Assembly: GCF_006440675.2 (NCBI RefSeq)
Contig: NZ_CP083951.1
Location: forward strand, 3,629,501-3,693,500
Direction of reading: 5' to 3'
Source of the DNA: Mesorhizobium sp. B2-8-5
GTDB taxonomy: Bacteria > Pseudomonadota > Alphaproteobacteria > Rhizobiales > Rhizobiaceae
Length of the DNA: 64,000 nucleotides
In this document: positions 27,157 to 37,049 of the stretch, in pieces
Layout of the letters: the number at the start of each line of letters is the position of its first letter
How positions within the stretch are numbered: position 1 is the first letter of the stretch
Notes under the pieces: model-generated
The model's input: only the letters and a program-made list of their open reading frames with translations
Told to the model about the DNA's origin: nothing
The model's database searches: none
Translations under genes and position numbers: made by a program

Positions 27157-30100
27157 ATGGCAGACAGAACCCCGCTGAAAGTAGCCGACCACAACGACAT
27201 CGCCGACGATGATCCGTTCGCGGAACTGACCCGGATCATGGGTTTCGACCCGCGCCAGCCGGTGAGGCAGCCGGCTCCTGCGGCCGAGAAGGCCGCGCCG
27301 GTCAATCAGGCTCCGGCGGCGGACGATTTCGACATCGACCTCGAAAAGGAGTTGATGGGAGAGTTCGATTCCGTCGAGGAAAGCGAGCCGGTCGCTCAGC
27401 AGGCTGCCCTGCATCAGATCGGCTATGAGCGGGCTTTCGAGGCCGCAAGCGCCGCCGCGAATGACGACGAGCTGACTGCGTCCTTCGAGCAGGACTTCGT
27501 GTTCGACGACGCGGCGGATCATGCCGATTTCGCCGTGGCCCATGTGCCGGAGGCGGATTTCGAGCCGGAGCCGGATTTCGCGCCGGAGCCGGAAGTCGCG
27601 CCGGAGGCGCATTTTGCAGCTGAGCCGCATTTCGCGCCGGAGCTACAAGAAGCTCCCGAGCCGGAAGTCGCTTTTGACGATGATTTCGACAAGGCCGTCG
27701 CCAGTTCGCTGGATGTCTCGCCGCTCGAAGACGAGCTTCCGATCGATCAGGAAATGGCGGCTTCGCTGGACCAGGATTTCCAGCTCGACCAGCTCGACCA
27801 TCACGAACCCGCCAACCTCGACTATCACGAGCCGGCTGAGGCCCGTCAGGCCGCTGTCGAGGCCGTGCAGGCCGCGAGTGAAGAGGCGTTCAACGCCGAT
27901 TTCGACAATGCCGTTCAGATGTCGCTCGAAGACGAGCTGTCGTTTGAGAGCCACGAGCTGGAGCAGCAGGCGCAAGCCGTCGAGCCGGTCGAAGTCTCCG
28001 CGGCCGATCCGCTGATTTCCGAGGACGATTTTGCCGGTCACTTCGACCAGACGATGACCGATGTCGATGTCAATCTCGGCCAGGCTCAGGATTTTCAGGA
28101 GCAGGAGCCGGCAGTTGACGACGACCCGGCGCCGATGGTCGAGGCAGCGACCGAGATGGCCCATTTCGCCGCCGAGCCGGAGTTCGCCGCGCCTGAACCT
28201 GCCGCGGCGCTGACCCTTGATGACGATTTCGAACTGAGTTTCCGCGATGCGCTGAACGAGGAGCCGCAAGCTCCGGCCGTCGAGCCCGCTGCCGCGGTCG
28301 AGCCGGCTCCTGTCGTCGCCGCTCCGGTTCCGCCTGTCGCCGCCGCGCTGGTTTCGCCTGTCGCCGCCGTCGAACCGGCGAGGCCGGCGGCCAGCGAACG
28401 AAGCCTGGAAGACGAGCTCAATGCGCTGCTCGGCGCCATGACCGCGCGACCGATGCCCGCGGTCAAGGAGCCCGCTCCCGCGCCACGTCTGGTTGCGGAA
28501 CCCGCAAGCTACGCTGGCGGGAAGGCGGCGGCTGATGATCTCGACTGGGATCTCGACGAGCACCAGTCGGCGCAAAACGGGCAGGGCGCTCAGCCGGCAG
28601 AAAGCGACATGGACGACCTGCTTGCCAGCGAACTCGATCGCCAGGATTTCTCAAGCTCGGCCAAAACCGAGGCCGATGTTGATTTCGATGACGATTTCGG
28701 CGCTGCTTTCGCCAAGAGCATCGAAGCTGAACAGGCAGCTGCCGCCACGGCAAGGTCTCCGGTAAACTCCTCCGATTGGCTGCATTCGACGCCTACGGAA
28801 TCAGGCAAGTCGTGGAGCCGTTCGACCCCGACCTCGGCTCCGCCGGTGCAGGCTTCGTTTGCCACGCAGCCGGCGCCCTCGGCTCCGGCGCAGATGGCCG
28901 CGCCTTCAGCGCCAGTGCAGGTGGCGGCGCCAGCCTACCGCAGCGAACCGGCAACGGATTATTCCGCCTATGCCATGCCGGCGCAGCCGTTTGCGCCTTC
29001 GTCGCCGCCTCGCCAGCACGAAGATGTGCCAGATGTCGAGACGGTCGATGTGCCGGAGCGCGTGGTCGCGCTCGCGGACGACCTCGACATTCCGGAGCTC
29101 AGCTTCGAGGAAGACCAGCCGGCGGCGCCCGCTTACGACGATCTCGATGCGGAATTCGCCAGCCTGCTCACCGACATGAATGCGACGGAGATCGCGCCGG
29201 CGCCCGCGCAGAACCGGGGCTATGATGACGAATCCTACAGCGCCGGCTTCAACGGTTATGACCGTCGCGACTTGCGCACCGAGGCTCCGGCGGCTCCGGT
29301 GGCCCCGGCTTCGTTTGCCGTCGCCAACGATTACGACGCCGACGACCTGCCCGGCAGCCGGCCGGTTTCGCAGGCGGAGGATTTCGCCGCCGATGAGCTC
29401 GACTACGATCCCGAGCTCGAGGAAGCGATGGCGATCCCCGGGCTTGCCGAGCGCGAGGCGGCGCAGCCGCGCCGGCGCGGCGTGATGATCGCGGCGCTGG
29501 TCGGCGCCGTGGTGGTGCTCGGCGGGCTTGGCGCGCTGGCCTTCTCGTTCGGCGGCAAGGGCGGCAGCGAGGCTCCGGTTATCGTCAAGGCCGACAATTC
29601 GCCGATCAAGGTGAAGCCCGAAAATCCGGGCGGCACGGTGGTGCCGAACCAGGACAACAAGGTTTATGACGCGGTGGCCAAGGGCGGCGGCGCGGCCAAG
29701 CCCGCCGAGCCGGTGCAGCAGAAGCTGGTGAACACCACCGAGCAGCCCGTGGACCTGGCATCGAAGGAACCGCCGCCGAGCCGGGTCGTCGATCTCGCGC
29801 CCAACGACAACGACGCCGCGGCCGGCACTGACGCCGCCGACGATTCAGCTGCAGCCCTGCCTGGCGTCGCGCAAGCGACCGTGCCGCAAAGCGCGCAACC
29901 TGCCGCGCCGGCAAGCGCGCAGCCCGCAGCGCCGGCGCCGAAGGCGGAAGACCGCATCGCCCAGGTGCTGCAGCAGGATGCCGACAACACCGTCAACAAC
30001 GACGTCGTCGCCGTCGCGCCGCGCAAGGTGAAGACCATGATGGTGAAGCCGGACGGCTCGCTGGTGCCGCGTGAAGACCCGGCCCCGGCCGCGCCGAAGG

Positions 30101-30624
30101 TCGCGGCGGCCGAGCCGAGCGATCCGGCGCCGCAGCATGTCGCGCCGGCCTCCGACGGCCAGCAGACGGGAACCGTGGCTTCCGACGCGGACCAGGCCGA
30201 TGCGCCTGCCCTCAAGCCGGCGAAGCCCGCGAAGAAGGTTGAAGCCAAGGCTCAGTCGGCCAACACGCCGGCGGTGGTGCCGGTGGCGCCGGCGCGTCCG
30301 TCCGACCAGCCGGTCGATATCGTCGGTGAGGTCAAGCCGGACCAGGTCGCTTCGATCGATCCGGCGGTAGCTGCCGGCGGCGGCTCGTGGTCGATGCAGA
30401 TCGCCTCACAGCCGACGGTCGAAAGTGCGCAGTCGACCTATCAGGACCTGCAACGCCGCTACGGCAGCGTGCTCTCCGGCCGCACCGCCAACATCGTCAA
30501 GGCCGAGGTCGCGGGCAAGGGCACCTTCTACCGCGTTCGCGTTCCGGCCCAGTCGCGCAACGATGCGATCAACCTTTGCACCAGCTACAAGGCGGCCGGC
30601 GGCAACTGCTTCGTATCGCGCTGA
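27157..30624 (+). CDS. Very large SPOR-domain membrane protein, 1155 aa
   Basis: A bitopic inner-membrane protein. The N-terminal cytoplasmic part (about 1-770) is extremely acidic and of low complexity, with repeated DDDF/FDxDF-like motifs and Pro/Ala/Glu runs. One transmembrane helix (VMIAALVGAVVVLGGLGALA, about 777-796) leads to a Pro/Ala-rich periplasmic linker and a C-terminal SPOR domain (about 1075-1155: GGSWSMQIASQ to NCFVSR). SPOR domains bind peptidoglycan lacking stem peptides, typically at division sites. The length is far above most SPOR proteins. The neighbour nagZ also handles cell-wall fragments. Confidence 0.88.
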   Translation: MADRTPLKVADHNDIADDDPFAELTRIMGFDPRQPVRQPAPAAEKAAPVNQAPAADDFDIDLEKELMGEFDSVEESEPVAQQAALHQIGYERAFEAASAAANDDELTASFEQDFVFDDAADHADFAVAHVPEADFEPEPDFAPEPEVAPEAHFAAEPHFAPELQEAPEPEVAFDDDFDKAVASSLDVSPLEDELPIDQEMAASLDQDFQLDQLDHHEPANLDYHEPAEARQAAVEAVQAASEEAFNADFDNAVQMSLEDELSFESHELEQQAQAVEPVEVSAADPLISEDDFAGHFDQTMTDVDVNLGQAQDFQEQEPAVDDDPAPMVEAATEMAHFAAEPEFAAPEPAAALTLDDDFELSFRDALNEEPQAPAVEPAAAVEPAPVVAAPVPPVAAALVSPVAAVEPARPAASERSLEDELNALLGAMTARPMPAVKEPAPAPRLVAEPASYAGGKAAADDLDWDLDEHQSAQNGQGAQPAESDMDDLLASELDRQDFSSSAKTEADVDFDDDFGAAFAKSIEAEQAAAATARSPVNSSDWLHSTPTESGKSWSRSTPTSAPPVQASFATQPAPSAPAQMAAPSAPVQVAAPAYRSEPATDYSAYAMPAQPFAPSSPPRQHEDVPDVETVDVPERVVALADDLDIPELSFEEDQPAAPAYDDLDAEFASLLTDMNATEIAPAPAQNRGYDDESYSAGFNGYDRRDLRTEAPAAPVAPASFAVANDYDADDLPGSRPVSQAEDFAADELDYDPELEEAMAIPGLAEREAAQPRRRGVMIAALVGAVVVLGGLGALAFSFGGKGGSEAPVIVKADNSPIKVKPENPGGTVVPNQDNKVYDAVAKGGGAAKPAEPVQQKLVNTTEQPVDLASKEPPPSRVVDLAPNDNDAAAGTDAADDSAAALPGVAQATVPQSAQPAAPASAQPAAPAPKAEDRIAQVLQQDADNTVNNDVVAVAPRKVKTMMVKPDGSLVPREDPAPAAPKVAAAEPSDPAPQHVAPASDGQQTGTVASDADQADAPALKPAKPAKKVEAKAQSANTPAVVPVAPARPSDQPVDIVGEVKPDQVASIDPAVAAGGGSWSMQIASQPTVESAQSTYQDLQRRYGSVLSGRTANIVKAEVAGKGTFYRVRVPAQSRNDAINLCTSYKAAGGNCFVSR

Positions 30625-30642
30625 CAGGTTTCAGCTTCCAAA

Positions 30643-30675
30643 GCCGGCGCCGCCGCAAGGCCGCGTCGGCTTTTC
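30643..30675 (+). terminator. Intrinsic terminator after the SPOR gene
   Basis: AAAGCCGGCGC and GCGTCGGCTTTT arms enclose a CGCCGCAAGGCC loop, about 20 bases past the stop. Confidence 0.6.
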
Positions 30676-30756
30676 GTTGTGGACGGTTGTGGGCTTTGGC
30701 TGGTCGGAGGGCAGGGGTGATTCCCTTTGCCCGCCCAAAGCCTTAAGCTTTGGTGC

Positions 30757-31776
30757 ATGAGCGAATCAAAATCCATGATCCTCGGCTGTGCCGGGAAATC
30801 CCTCGCCGAAGACGAAATCCGCTTCTATCGCGATGAACGTCCCTGGGGCTTCATCCTGTTTGCGCGCAATATCGGCGAAGCCGGGCAGATCCGCGACCTT
30901 GTCGCCTCGATGCGCGACAGCGTCAGCCGCCCGGATGCTCCGGTCTTCATCGATCAGGAAGGCGGGCGGGTGCAGCGCCTGCGCCCGCCGCTGGCGCCGA
31001 ACTATCCGGCCGGGGGCGCGCTTGGCGCGTTGTGGCGCGACGATCGCGAGGCCGGCCGCCGCGCCGCCTGGCTGATGGCGCGGCTGCATGCCTTCGATCT
31101 CTCGCGGCTGGGCATTACCGCCGACTGCCTGCCGGTGCTCGATGTGCCGGTCGAAGGCGCCAGCGACGTCATCGGCGCGCGCGCCTATGGCAAGGAGCCC
31201 AATGCCGCGATCGAGCTTGGCCGGGCTTCGGCCGAGGGGCTCATGTCCGGCGGCGTGCTGCCGGTGATGAAGCATATTCCCGGCCACGGCCGCGCCTTTG
31301 CTGACACGCATTTCGCGCTGCCGACCGTCGATACGCCGCTGGAGGAGCTCCGCCGGCATGATTTCGCCCCGTTCACGGCGCTTAGGGAGCTGCCGATGGC
31401 GATGACGGCGCATGTCGTCTACAGCGCCGTCGACCCCGACAATCCGGCGACCACATCCGCCCAGGTCGTCGACCAAGTGATCCGCGGCGAGATCGGTTTC
31501 GATGGGCTGCTGATGAGCGACGACACCTCGATGAAGGCACTTTCTGGGGATTTCCCGACAAAGGCGGCCTCGATCCTTGCGGCCGGCTGCGATCTCGTCC
31601 TTCACTGCAACGGCGTTTTCGAGGAGATGTCGGGGATCGCCTCGCGCACGACGGCGCTGTCGGGCAAGTCCTTGGCGAGAGCCGAGCGGGCGCTGACCTA
31701 TATAAAGGATCGCGACGTCGCCGACGAAACGGCGATACGCGCAGAATTCGCCACCTATTTCGAAGCGGTGGCCTGA
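30757..31776 (+). CDS. nagZ: Beta-N-acetylhexosaminidase (family 3 glycoside hydrolase)
   Basis: A 339-aa cytoplasmic enzyme that removes GlcNAc from anhydro-muropeptides during cell-wall recycling. The signature KHIPGHG is at about residues 172-178, with the catalytic Asp/His loop in GHGRAFADTHF and the nucleophile Asp in GLLMSDDTSM. The start MSESKSMILGCAG is preferred over the ATG ten codons earlier because it matches the family N-terminus. It begins the run nagZ-scpA-scpB. Confidence 0.93.
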   Translation: MSESKSMILGCAGKSLAEDEIRFYRDERPWGFILFARNIGEAGQIRDLVASMRDSVSRPDAPVFIDQEGGRVQRLRPPLAPNYPAGGALGALWRDDREAGRRAAWLMARLHAFDLSRLGITADCLPVLDVPVEGASDVIGARAYGKEPNAAIELGRASAEGLMSGGVLPVMKHIPGHGRAFADTHFALPTVDTPLEELRRHDFAPFTALRELPMAMTAHVVYSAVDPDNPATTSAQVVDQVIRGEIGFDGLLMSDDTSMKALSGDFPTKAASILAAGCDLVLHCNGVFEEMSGIASRTTALSGKSLARAERALTYIKDRDVADETAIRAEFATYFEAVA

Positions 31777-31796
31777 ACCGAAGGGACGAAAGGCAA

Positions 31797-32639
31797 GTGG
31801 CGGAGACATTGGAAGGCAAGGCCGCGAAGGCCGCACCGATGGACCGTCTGTGGGCCGAGAACGACGATTCACGCCTGACAGGCGACCCGTCGCTGGTCGT
31901 CGACGTGGCCGGCTTCGAAGGCCCGCTCGATCTTCTCTTGCATCTAGCCCGCAACCAGAAGGTGGATCTGGCGCGCATTTCGATCCTGGCGCTCGCCGAG
32001 CAATATCTGGCCTTCGTCGAGAAGGTACGGGCGCTGAGACTCGAGCTTGCCGCCGACTATCTGGTGATGGCGGCGTGGCTCGCCTTCCTGAAATCGAAGC
32101 TGCTGATCCCGAAGCAACCGGGCGAAAAGGGTGAAAGCGGCGAGGAACTCGCGGCGGTGCTGCAATTCCGGCTGAAGCGGCTGGAAGCCATGCGCGACGC
32201 CGCGGCGCGTCTGGTCAACCGCAACCGTCTCGGCCGCGACGTCTTTTCGCGCGGCCTGCCGGAAATGGTGATCATCGAGAAGCGCAACAGCTTTTCGGCC
32301 TCGCTCTACGATCTGCTCACCGCCTATGCGCAGCAGCGCCAGAAGCAGGCGATCAACAATGTGACGATTGCCCGGCGCGCCGTTTGGTCGTTGAAGGATG
32401 CGCGTGAGGTGCTGGCGCGGCTGATCGGCTCGGTCGGCGACTGGACGACGCTCGACAGTTTCCTGATCGAATATCTGGCGGCGCCGGAAGAGAAGCGCAC
32501 GGCGATGGCCAGTTCCTTCGCGGCGACGCTGGAAATGGTGCGCGAGGGCAAATTGGACATGCGGCAGGACCAGGTGTTCGCGCCGATCTATCTGCGCGGC
32601 CGCGCGCAAGGGGTAAGGGCAGTCGAGGTGGTATCATGA
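31797..32639 (+). CDS. scpA: Segregation and condensation protein A
   Basis: A 280-aa kleisin subunit that joins SMC and ScpB in the condensin complex. The diagnostic VAGFEGPLDLLLHLARNQKVD stretch begins near residue 38, and the C-terminal winged-helix part binds the SMC head. The start codon is GTG, 20 bp after the nagZ stop, with GAAAGG in front. It overlaps scpB by four bases (ATGA). Confidence 0.95.
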   Translation: MAETLEGKAAKAAPMDRLWAENDDSRLTGDPSLVVDVAGFEGPLDLLLHLARNQKVDLARISILALAEQYLAFVEKVRALRLELAADYLVMAAWLAFLKSKLLIPKQPGEKGESGEELAAVLQFRLKRLEAMRDAAARLVNRNRLGRDVFSRGLPEMVIIEKRNSFSASLYDLLTAYAQQRQKQAINNVTIARRAVWSLKDAREVLARLIGSVGDWTTLDSFLIEYLAAPEEKRTAMASSFAATLEMVREGKLDMRQDQVFAPIYLRGRAQGVRAVEVVS

Positions 32640-33391
32640 GCGAACGCGCCAACGCTTCGGTCATCCCGTTCAAGGTCGAGGACGAACCGGAAGACGAGAT
32701 GGCGGAGCAGGGTTCCATCGAGAACCCGGCCGAGCGGCTGCAATTGTCGGAAGCCGTGCGCATGGCAGAGGCGATCATTTTCGCCAGCGCCGAGCCGGTC
32801 AGCGAAAAGCAGCTTGCCGCGCGCCTGCCGGAAGGCGTGAACATTGCCGCCGCAATGGCGGATCTGCAGGAAATCTATGCCAAGCGCGGCGTAAACCTGG
32901 TACGGGTCGGCGATGCCTGGGCTTTCCGCACCGCAGGCGACCTGGCTTTCCTGATGAGCCGGGACTCGGTCCAGCAGAGAAAGCTTTCGCGCGCGGCCCT
33001 CGAAGTGCTGGCGATCATCGCCTATCACCAGCCGGTGACGCGCGCCGAGATCGAAGACATCAGAGGCGTCGAGACGTCGAAAGGCACACTCGATACGCTG
33101 CTCGAAACGGAGTGGGTCAGGATGCGCGGCCGCCGCCGCACGCCCGGGCGGCCTGTGACCTATGGCACCACCGACGCTTTCCTGGATCATTTCGCGCTGG
33201 AAGAGATCCGCGATCTGCCCGGCATGGAGGAGCTGAAGGGCGCTGGCCTGCTCTCGACGCGCATGCCGGCCAATTTCTCGATGCCGGTGCCGCCGGCCGA
33301 TCCCGATGCGCTCGCCGAAGACGAGGACGCGCTGACCGATATCGACCTCGAGGAACTCGGGCTGTTGACGCCGCGCGTCACTGACGAGTGA
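32636..33391 (+). CDS. scpB: Segregation and condensation protein B
   Basis: A 251-aa protein with two winged-helix domains: EAIIFASAEPVSEKQLAAR begins the first, and VLAIIAYHQPVTRAEIEDIRG is the hallmark of the second. The C-terminal acidic tail (LAEDEDALTDIDLEEL) is longer than in many ScpB proteins. Its ATG overlaps the scpA stop, indicating translational coupling. Confidence 0.95.
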   Translation: MSERANASVIPFKVEDEPEDEMAEQGSIENPAERLQLSEAVRMAEAIIFASAEPVSEKQLAARLPEGVNIAAAMADLQEIYAKRGVNLVRVGDAWAFRTAGDLAFLMSRDSVQQRKLSRAALEVLAIIAYHQPVTRAEIEDIRGVETSKGTLDTLLETEWVRMRGRRRTPGRPVTYGTTDAFLDHFALEEIRDLPGMEELKGAGLLSTRMPANFSMPVPPADPDALAEDEDALTDIDLEELGLLTPRVTDE

Positions 33392-33570
33392 CCATCAAAT
33401 CGCCGCGAATGGTCTATTAGCAGAGGCTGCGCGGATTGGTAGCAAGCCGCTCACGCCGAAAGTGCGTGACATCCGCTAGCCATTTTATCAACTTCCTAGC
33501 GGTTGTGTTTGAATCCCCGAGCGAAAACGCATAGATCATCGCCAGGGAAAACATTCGAGAGAGAATAGCA

Positions 33571-33789
33571 ATGGGTTCATTTTCGATTTGGCACTGGATG
33601 ATCGTGCTGGTCATCGTGCTTCTGGTGTTCGGCCGCGGCAAGATCCCGGAACTGATGGGCGACATGGCCAAGGGCATCAAGAGCTTCAAGAAGGGCATGG
33701 CCGACGACGACGCCGACGACAAGCGTACCGTCGAACATCGCGCTGACGAGACTGTTTCGCCGGCCAAGGAAAAGGTCAGCAAGAGCTGA
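33571..33789 (+). CDS. tatA: Sec-independent translocase subunit TatA
   Basis: A 72-aa protein: one N-terminal membrane helix ([14 protein letters not shown]), the conserved [17 protein letters not shown] hinge and amphipathic helix, and a charged tail. TatA multimers form the Tat pore. The Tat-exported solute-binding protein at the left edge is an example of a client. Upstream is a 179-bp gap after scpB that should contain the tat promoter. Confidence 0.96.
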   Translation: MGSFSIWHWMIVLVIVLLVFGRGKIPELMGDMAKGIKSFKKGMADDDADDKRTVEHRADETVSPAKEKVSKS

Positions 33790-33805
33790 TCCCGGTTGTT
33801 GGTTT

Positions 33806-33856
33806 GAGCATGCCGTTGTCCCAAAACCGCTTCGCATTTTTGGGCGGCAGGCACTC
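33806..33856. repeat. Dispersed ~48-bp hairpin repeat, copy 1
   Basis: GAGCATGCCGTTGTCCCAAA, then ACCGCTTCGCA and TTTTTGGGCGGCAGGCACTC: an imperfect hairpin between tatA and tatB. The same consensus occurs at 35593, 35675, 46508 and 55544. Confidence 0.75.
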
Positions 33857-33872
33857 GTCGGAATAGATTGTC

Positions 33873-34586
33873 ATGTTTGAAGTCGGTTGGAGCGAACTGC
33901 TGGTGATCGCGGTCGTCATGATCGTGGTCGTCGGGCCTAAGGATTTGCCCAACATGCTACGCACCTTCGGTCGCACCGCGGCGAAATTGCGCGCCATGGC
34001 CGGCGACTTCCAGAAGCAGTTCAACGAGGCGCTGAAGGAAGCAGAGCTCGACGACGTGAAGAGTTCCATCGATAGCTTGCGCGGCCTCAATCCGCTGAAC
34101 GAGGTGCGCAAGCAGCTCAATCCGTTCGAGCAGGCCGCGGCCGACGTGCGGGCCGGCGTCGATACGATGATGAAGCCCAAGCCGGCCGCCGATCCGACAG
34201 CACCGGCGGCAGAGACTCCGCAGGCCGCCGAGCCGCTCAAGAACGGCGCGACGGATATGCCCGGCGCCAACGGAACCGAGGCTGCCTCAGCCACCCCGAT
34301 CTTCCCTGCCATGACCGACGCCTCCGTCACCGCACCGGTTTCCGAGACCGACGCGCCGGCCCGGCCGGCGAAAAAGGCTGCGACCGTCAAGGCAAAGACG
34401 ACTGGCGCCACCGCAAAGGCAGTTGCGGCAGCGAAGGCACCGGCCGCAAAGGCGCCGGCCAAACCCTCATCGGCCTCGGTTAAAGTCGCCGCGCCCGCCA
34501 GGAAGGCGGCGCCCAAGGCTGAGGCAAAGCCAGCCACGGCGAAGAAGGCAACCGACAGCAAGAAGATGGCGGGCGACACCAAGTGA
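33873..34586 (+). CDS. tatB: Sec-independent translocase subunit TatB
   Basis: A 237-aa protein. Residues 1-20 form the membrane helix (MFEVGWSELLVIAVVMIVVV) ending in the conserved GPKDLP; an amphipathic helix follows. From about residue 110 the protein has a long Ala/Pro/Lys-rich cytoplasmic tail that ends in TKK-type repeats. TatB recognises twin-arginine signals with TatC. The stop overlaps the tatC start by four bases. Confidence 0.95.
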   Translation: MFEVGWSELLVIAVVMIVVVGPKDLPNMLRTFGRTAAKLRAMAGDFQKQFNEALKEAELDDVKSSIDSLRGLNPLNEVRKQLNPFEQAAADVRAGVDTMMKPKPAADPTAPAAETPQAAEPLKNGATDMPGANGTEAASATPIFPAMTDASVTAPVSETDAPARPAKKAATVKAKTTGATAKAVAAAKAPAAKAPAKPSSASVKVAAPARKAAPKAEAKPATAKKATDSKKMAGDTK

Positions 34587-35446
34587 GCGTTTCGGACAAG
34601 GAAAAGGAAGAAATCGAAAAATCGTCCGCGCCGCTGATCGAACACCTGATCGAGCTGCGCCGCCGGCTGATCTGGTCGCTGGGCGGCTTTTTCGTCGCCT
34701 TCCTCGTCTGCTTCTTCTTCGCCAAGCGATTGTTCAACCTTCTGGTCGTCCCTTTCAAATGGGCGACGCAATGGGCAGGGCTCGACCCGCACAAGGTCGA
34801 GCTGATCTACACCGCGCCACAGGAGTTCTTCTTCACCCAGGTGAAGCTCGCCATGTTCGGCGGCATGGTGATCGCCTTCCCGCTGATTGCCACGCAGATC
34901 TACAAGTTCATCGCGCCGGGCCTCTACAAGAACGAGCGCAGCGCCTTCCTGCCGTTCCTGATCGCCTCGCCCATCCTATTCCTGATGGGCGCCTCGCTGG
35001 TCTATTTCTTCTTCACCCCGATGGTGATGTGGTTCTTCCTGGCCATGCAGCAGACCGGCACCAACGACCAGGTGCAGATCTCCCTGCTGCCGAAGGTGTC
35101 GGAATATCTCAGCCTGATCATGACGCTGATCTTCTCGTTCGGTCTGGTGTTCCAGCTGCCAGTGGTGACCAGCCTTTTGACGCGCGTCGGCATATTGTCG
35201 TCGCAGGCGCTGGCCGAGAAGCGCAAATGGGCGATCGTCCTTTCCTTCGTGGTCGCCGCGGTGCTGACGCCGCCCGATCCGATGAGCCAATGCGGCCTCG
35301 CTATCCCGACCATCATCCTCTACGAGGTTGCCATCTGGTCCTCGCGCATGATCGAGCGCGCCCAGGCGCGCGACCGCCTGGCGCGCGAGCAGGCGGAGGC
35401 GGGGAGTTCGGTTTCGAGCGACACGCCGGACACCTCGGCCTCCTGA
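34583..35446 (+). CDS. tatC: Sec-independent translocase subunit TatC
   Basis: A 287-aa membrane protein with six helices that binds the twin-arginine signal. The opening APLIEHLIELRRRLIW is the signature of TatC, and YTAPQEFFFTQVKLAMFGG matches the first periplasmic loop and helix 2. The C-terminal cytosolic tail is Ala/Arg/Glu-rich. The start codon is GTG in the GTGAGCG overlap with tatB. Confidence 0.96.
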   Translation: MSVSDKEKEEIEKSSAPLIEHLIELRRRLIWSLGGFFVAFLVCFFFAKRLFNLLVVPFKWATQWAGLDPHKVELIYTAPQEFFFTQVKLAMFGGMVIAFPLIATQIYKFIAPGLYKNERSAFLPFLIASPILFLMGASLVYFFFTPMVMWFFLAMQQTGTNDQVQISLLPKVSEYLSLIMTLIFSFGLVFQLPVVTSLLTRVGILSSQALAEKRKWAIVLSFVVAAVLTPPDPMSQCGLAIPTIILYEVAIWSSRMIERAQARDRLAREQAEAGSSVSSDTPDTSAS

Positions 35447-35538
35447 CCTAAACGGCGCCGCCTGGGGCAGGAAATCGCAGCGGTCCATTTACCCGCCGTC
35501 TTGCATCGACGACGGATGCGGTTTACGCCCTCGATCCT

Positions 35539-35580
35539 TAAAGCGCGTCGCGTCGAAACGGATTCACGCGACGCGCTTTA
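35539..35580. repeat. GCGCGTCGCG hairpin repeat (module A), copy 1
   Basis: TAAAGCGCGTCGCGT (35539-35553) and ACGCGACGCGCTTTA (35566-35580) are perfect inverted arms. A related copy lies at 55494-55534, each time directly left of the ATGCATG hairpin repeat, and a partial copy lies at about 35640-35662. Confidence 0.8.
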
Positions 35581-35592
35581 GGTCGTTGCTTG

Positions 35593-35640
35593 ATGCATGT
35601 CGTTGTCGCAAAACCGAGGTCACTTTTGCGCGACATGCAT
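35593..35640. repeat. Dispersed ~48-bp hairpin repeat, copy 2
   Basis: Arms ATGCATGTCG and CGACATGCAT enclose TTGTCGCAAAACCGAGGTCACTTTTGCG. It belongs to the same family as the copy between tatA and tatB. Confidence 0.85.
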
Positions 35641-35674
35641 TAAAGCGCGCGACGCGGTTTAAGTCTCTATTTTC

Positions 35675-35723
35675 ATGCATGTCGTTGTCCCAGAACCGCT
35701 GCACACTTTTGGGCGACATGCAT
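35675..35723. repeat. Dispersed ~48-bp hairpin repeat, copy 3
   Basis: Arms ATGCATGTCG and CGACATGCAT again, with the inner TGTCCCAGAACCGCTGCACA. It ends 17 bp before the serS start codon, so it must be in the serS leader or promoter. Confidence 0.85.
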
Positions 35724-35740
35724 TAGTTTGAGGATCGACC

Positions 35741-37045
35741 ATGCTTGATATCAAATGGATTCGCGACAACCCGAAGGCCCTTGTCGAGGCGCTGGTGAAG
35801 CGCTCGTGGTCGGCGGGCGAGGCGCAGTCCACGGTCGGCGATCTGGTCGCGAAGGACGAGGCGCGGCGTTCGCATCTCAGTGAGCTGCAGGTCAAGCAGG
35901 AGCGTCGCAACGCCGCCTCGAAGGAGATCGGCAACGCCATGCGTTCGGGCGATTCAGCCCTTGCCGAGAAGCTCAAGAGCGAAGTCAGCGACATCAAGGT
36001 GTTCATCCAGAATGGCGAGGCGCGCGAGCGCGAGCTCGACAAGGCGCTGGACGACGCGCTTGCCGTGCTGCCCAACGTGCCGCTTGAAGACGTGCCGATT
36101 GGCAAGGATGAGCACGACAATGTCATCAAGCGCCTCGTCGGCGACATACCGACACGCCCGAACTGGGTGAAGGAGCATTTCGAGATCGGCGAAGCGCTCG
36201 GCATGATGGATTTCGAGCGCGCGGCGAAACTGTCCGGCTCGCGCTTCACGGTGCTGAAAAGCCAGCTGGCGCGCCTGGAGCGCGCGCTCGGCCAATTCAT
36301 GATTGACCTGCACACCACCGAGCACGGCTATGAAGAGATCATCCCGCCGCTGATGGTGCGCGACGAGGTGCTTTTCGGCACCAACCAGCTGCCGAAATTC
36401 GAGGAGGACCTGTTCTTCACGCCGCATGGCGACAGTCGCCTCGGCCTGATCCCGACGGCCGAGGTGCCGCTGACAAACCTCGTGCGCGAGGAGATCACCG
36501 CGCATGAGAAGCTGCCGCTGCGCTACACCGCGCTGACGCCGTGCTTCCGTTCGGAAGCGGGTTCCGCCGGCCGCGATACGCGCGGCATGCTGCGCCAGCA
36601 CCAGTTCTACAAGGTCGAGCTGGTCTCGATCACCGACCAGGAAAGCTCGATCGCGGAGCACGAGCGCATGACGCAATGCGCCGAAGAGGTGCTGAAGCGG
36701 CTCGGCCTGCCGTTCCGCACGGTCACGCTGTGCACCGGCGACATGGGTTTCGGCGCGCGCAAGACCTACGACATCGAGGTCTGGCTGCCGGGGCAGAACG
36801 CCTATCGCGAAATCTCGTCCTGCTCGGTCTGCGGCGATTTCCAGGCCAGGCGCATGGATGCCCGCTACAAGGACAAGGACGGCAAGGGCAATCGCTTCGT
36901 CCATACGTTGAACGGCTCGGGCACCGCGGTCGGCCGCGCTCTCATAGCCGTCATCGAAAACTACCAGAATGAGGATGGCAGCGTAACCATTCCTGAAGTG
37001 CTGCGGCCTTACATGGGTGGTCTTACCAAGATCGAATCGAAGTGA
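35741..37045 (+). CDS. serS: Serine-tRNA ligase
   Basis: A 434-aa class II synthetase. The N-terminal tRNA-binding coiled coil (about 25-110) precedes the catalytic core; motif 2 appears as [20 protein letters not shown] and motif 3 near [19 protein letters not shown]. Full length. The gene is close to surE (4 bp apart), indicating one transcript serS-surE-pcm. Confidence 0.97.
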   Translation: MLDIKWIRDNPKALVEALVKRSWSAGEAQSTVGDLVAKDEARRSHLSELQVKQERRNAASKEIGNAMRSGDSALAEKLKSEVSDIKVFIQNGEARERELDKALDDALAVLPNVPLEDVPIGKDEHDNVIKRLVGDIPTRPNWVKEHFEIGEALGMMDFERAAKLSGSRFTVLKSQLARLERALGQFMIDLHTTEHGYEEIIPPLMVRDEVLFGTNQLPKFEEDLFFTPHGDSRLGLIPTAEVPLTNLVREEITAHEKLPLRYTALTPCFRSEAGSAGRDTRGMLRQHQFYKVELVSITDQESSIAEHERMTQCAEEVLKRLGLPFRTVTLCTGDMGFGARKTYDIEVWLPGQNAYREISSCSVCGDFQARRMDARYKDKDGKGNRFVHTLNGSGTAVGRALIAVIENYQNEDGSVTIPEVLRPYMGGLTKIESK

Positions 37046-37049
37046 CCGC

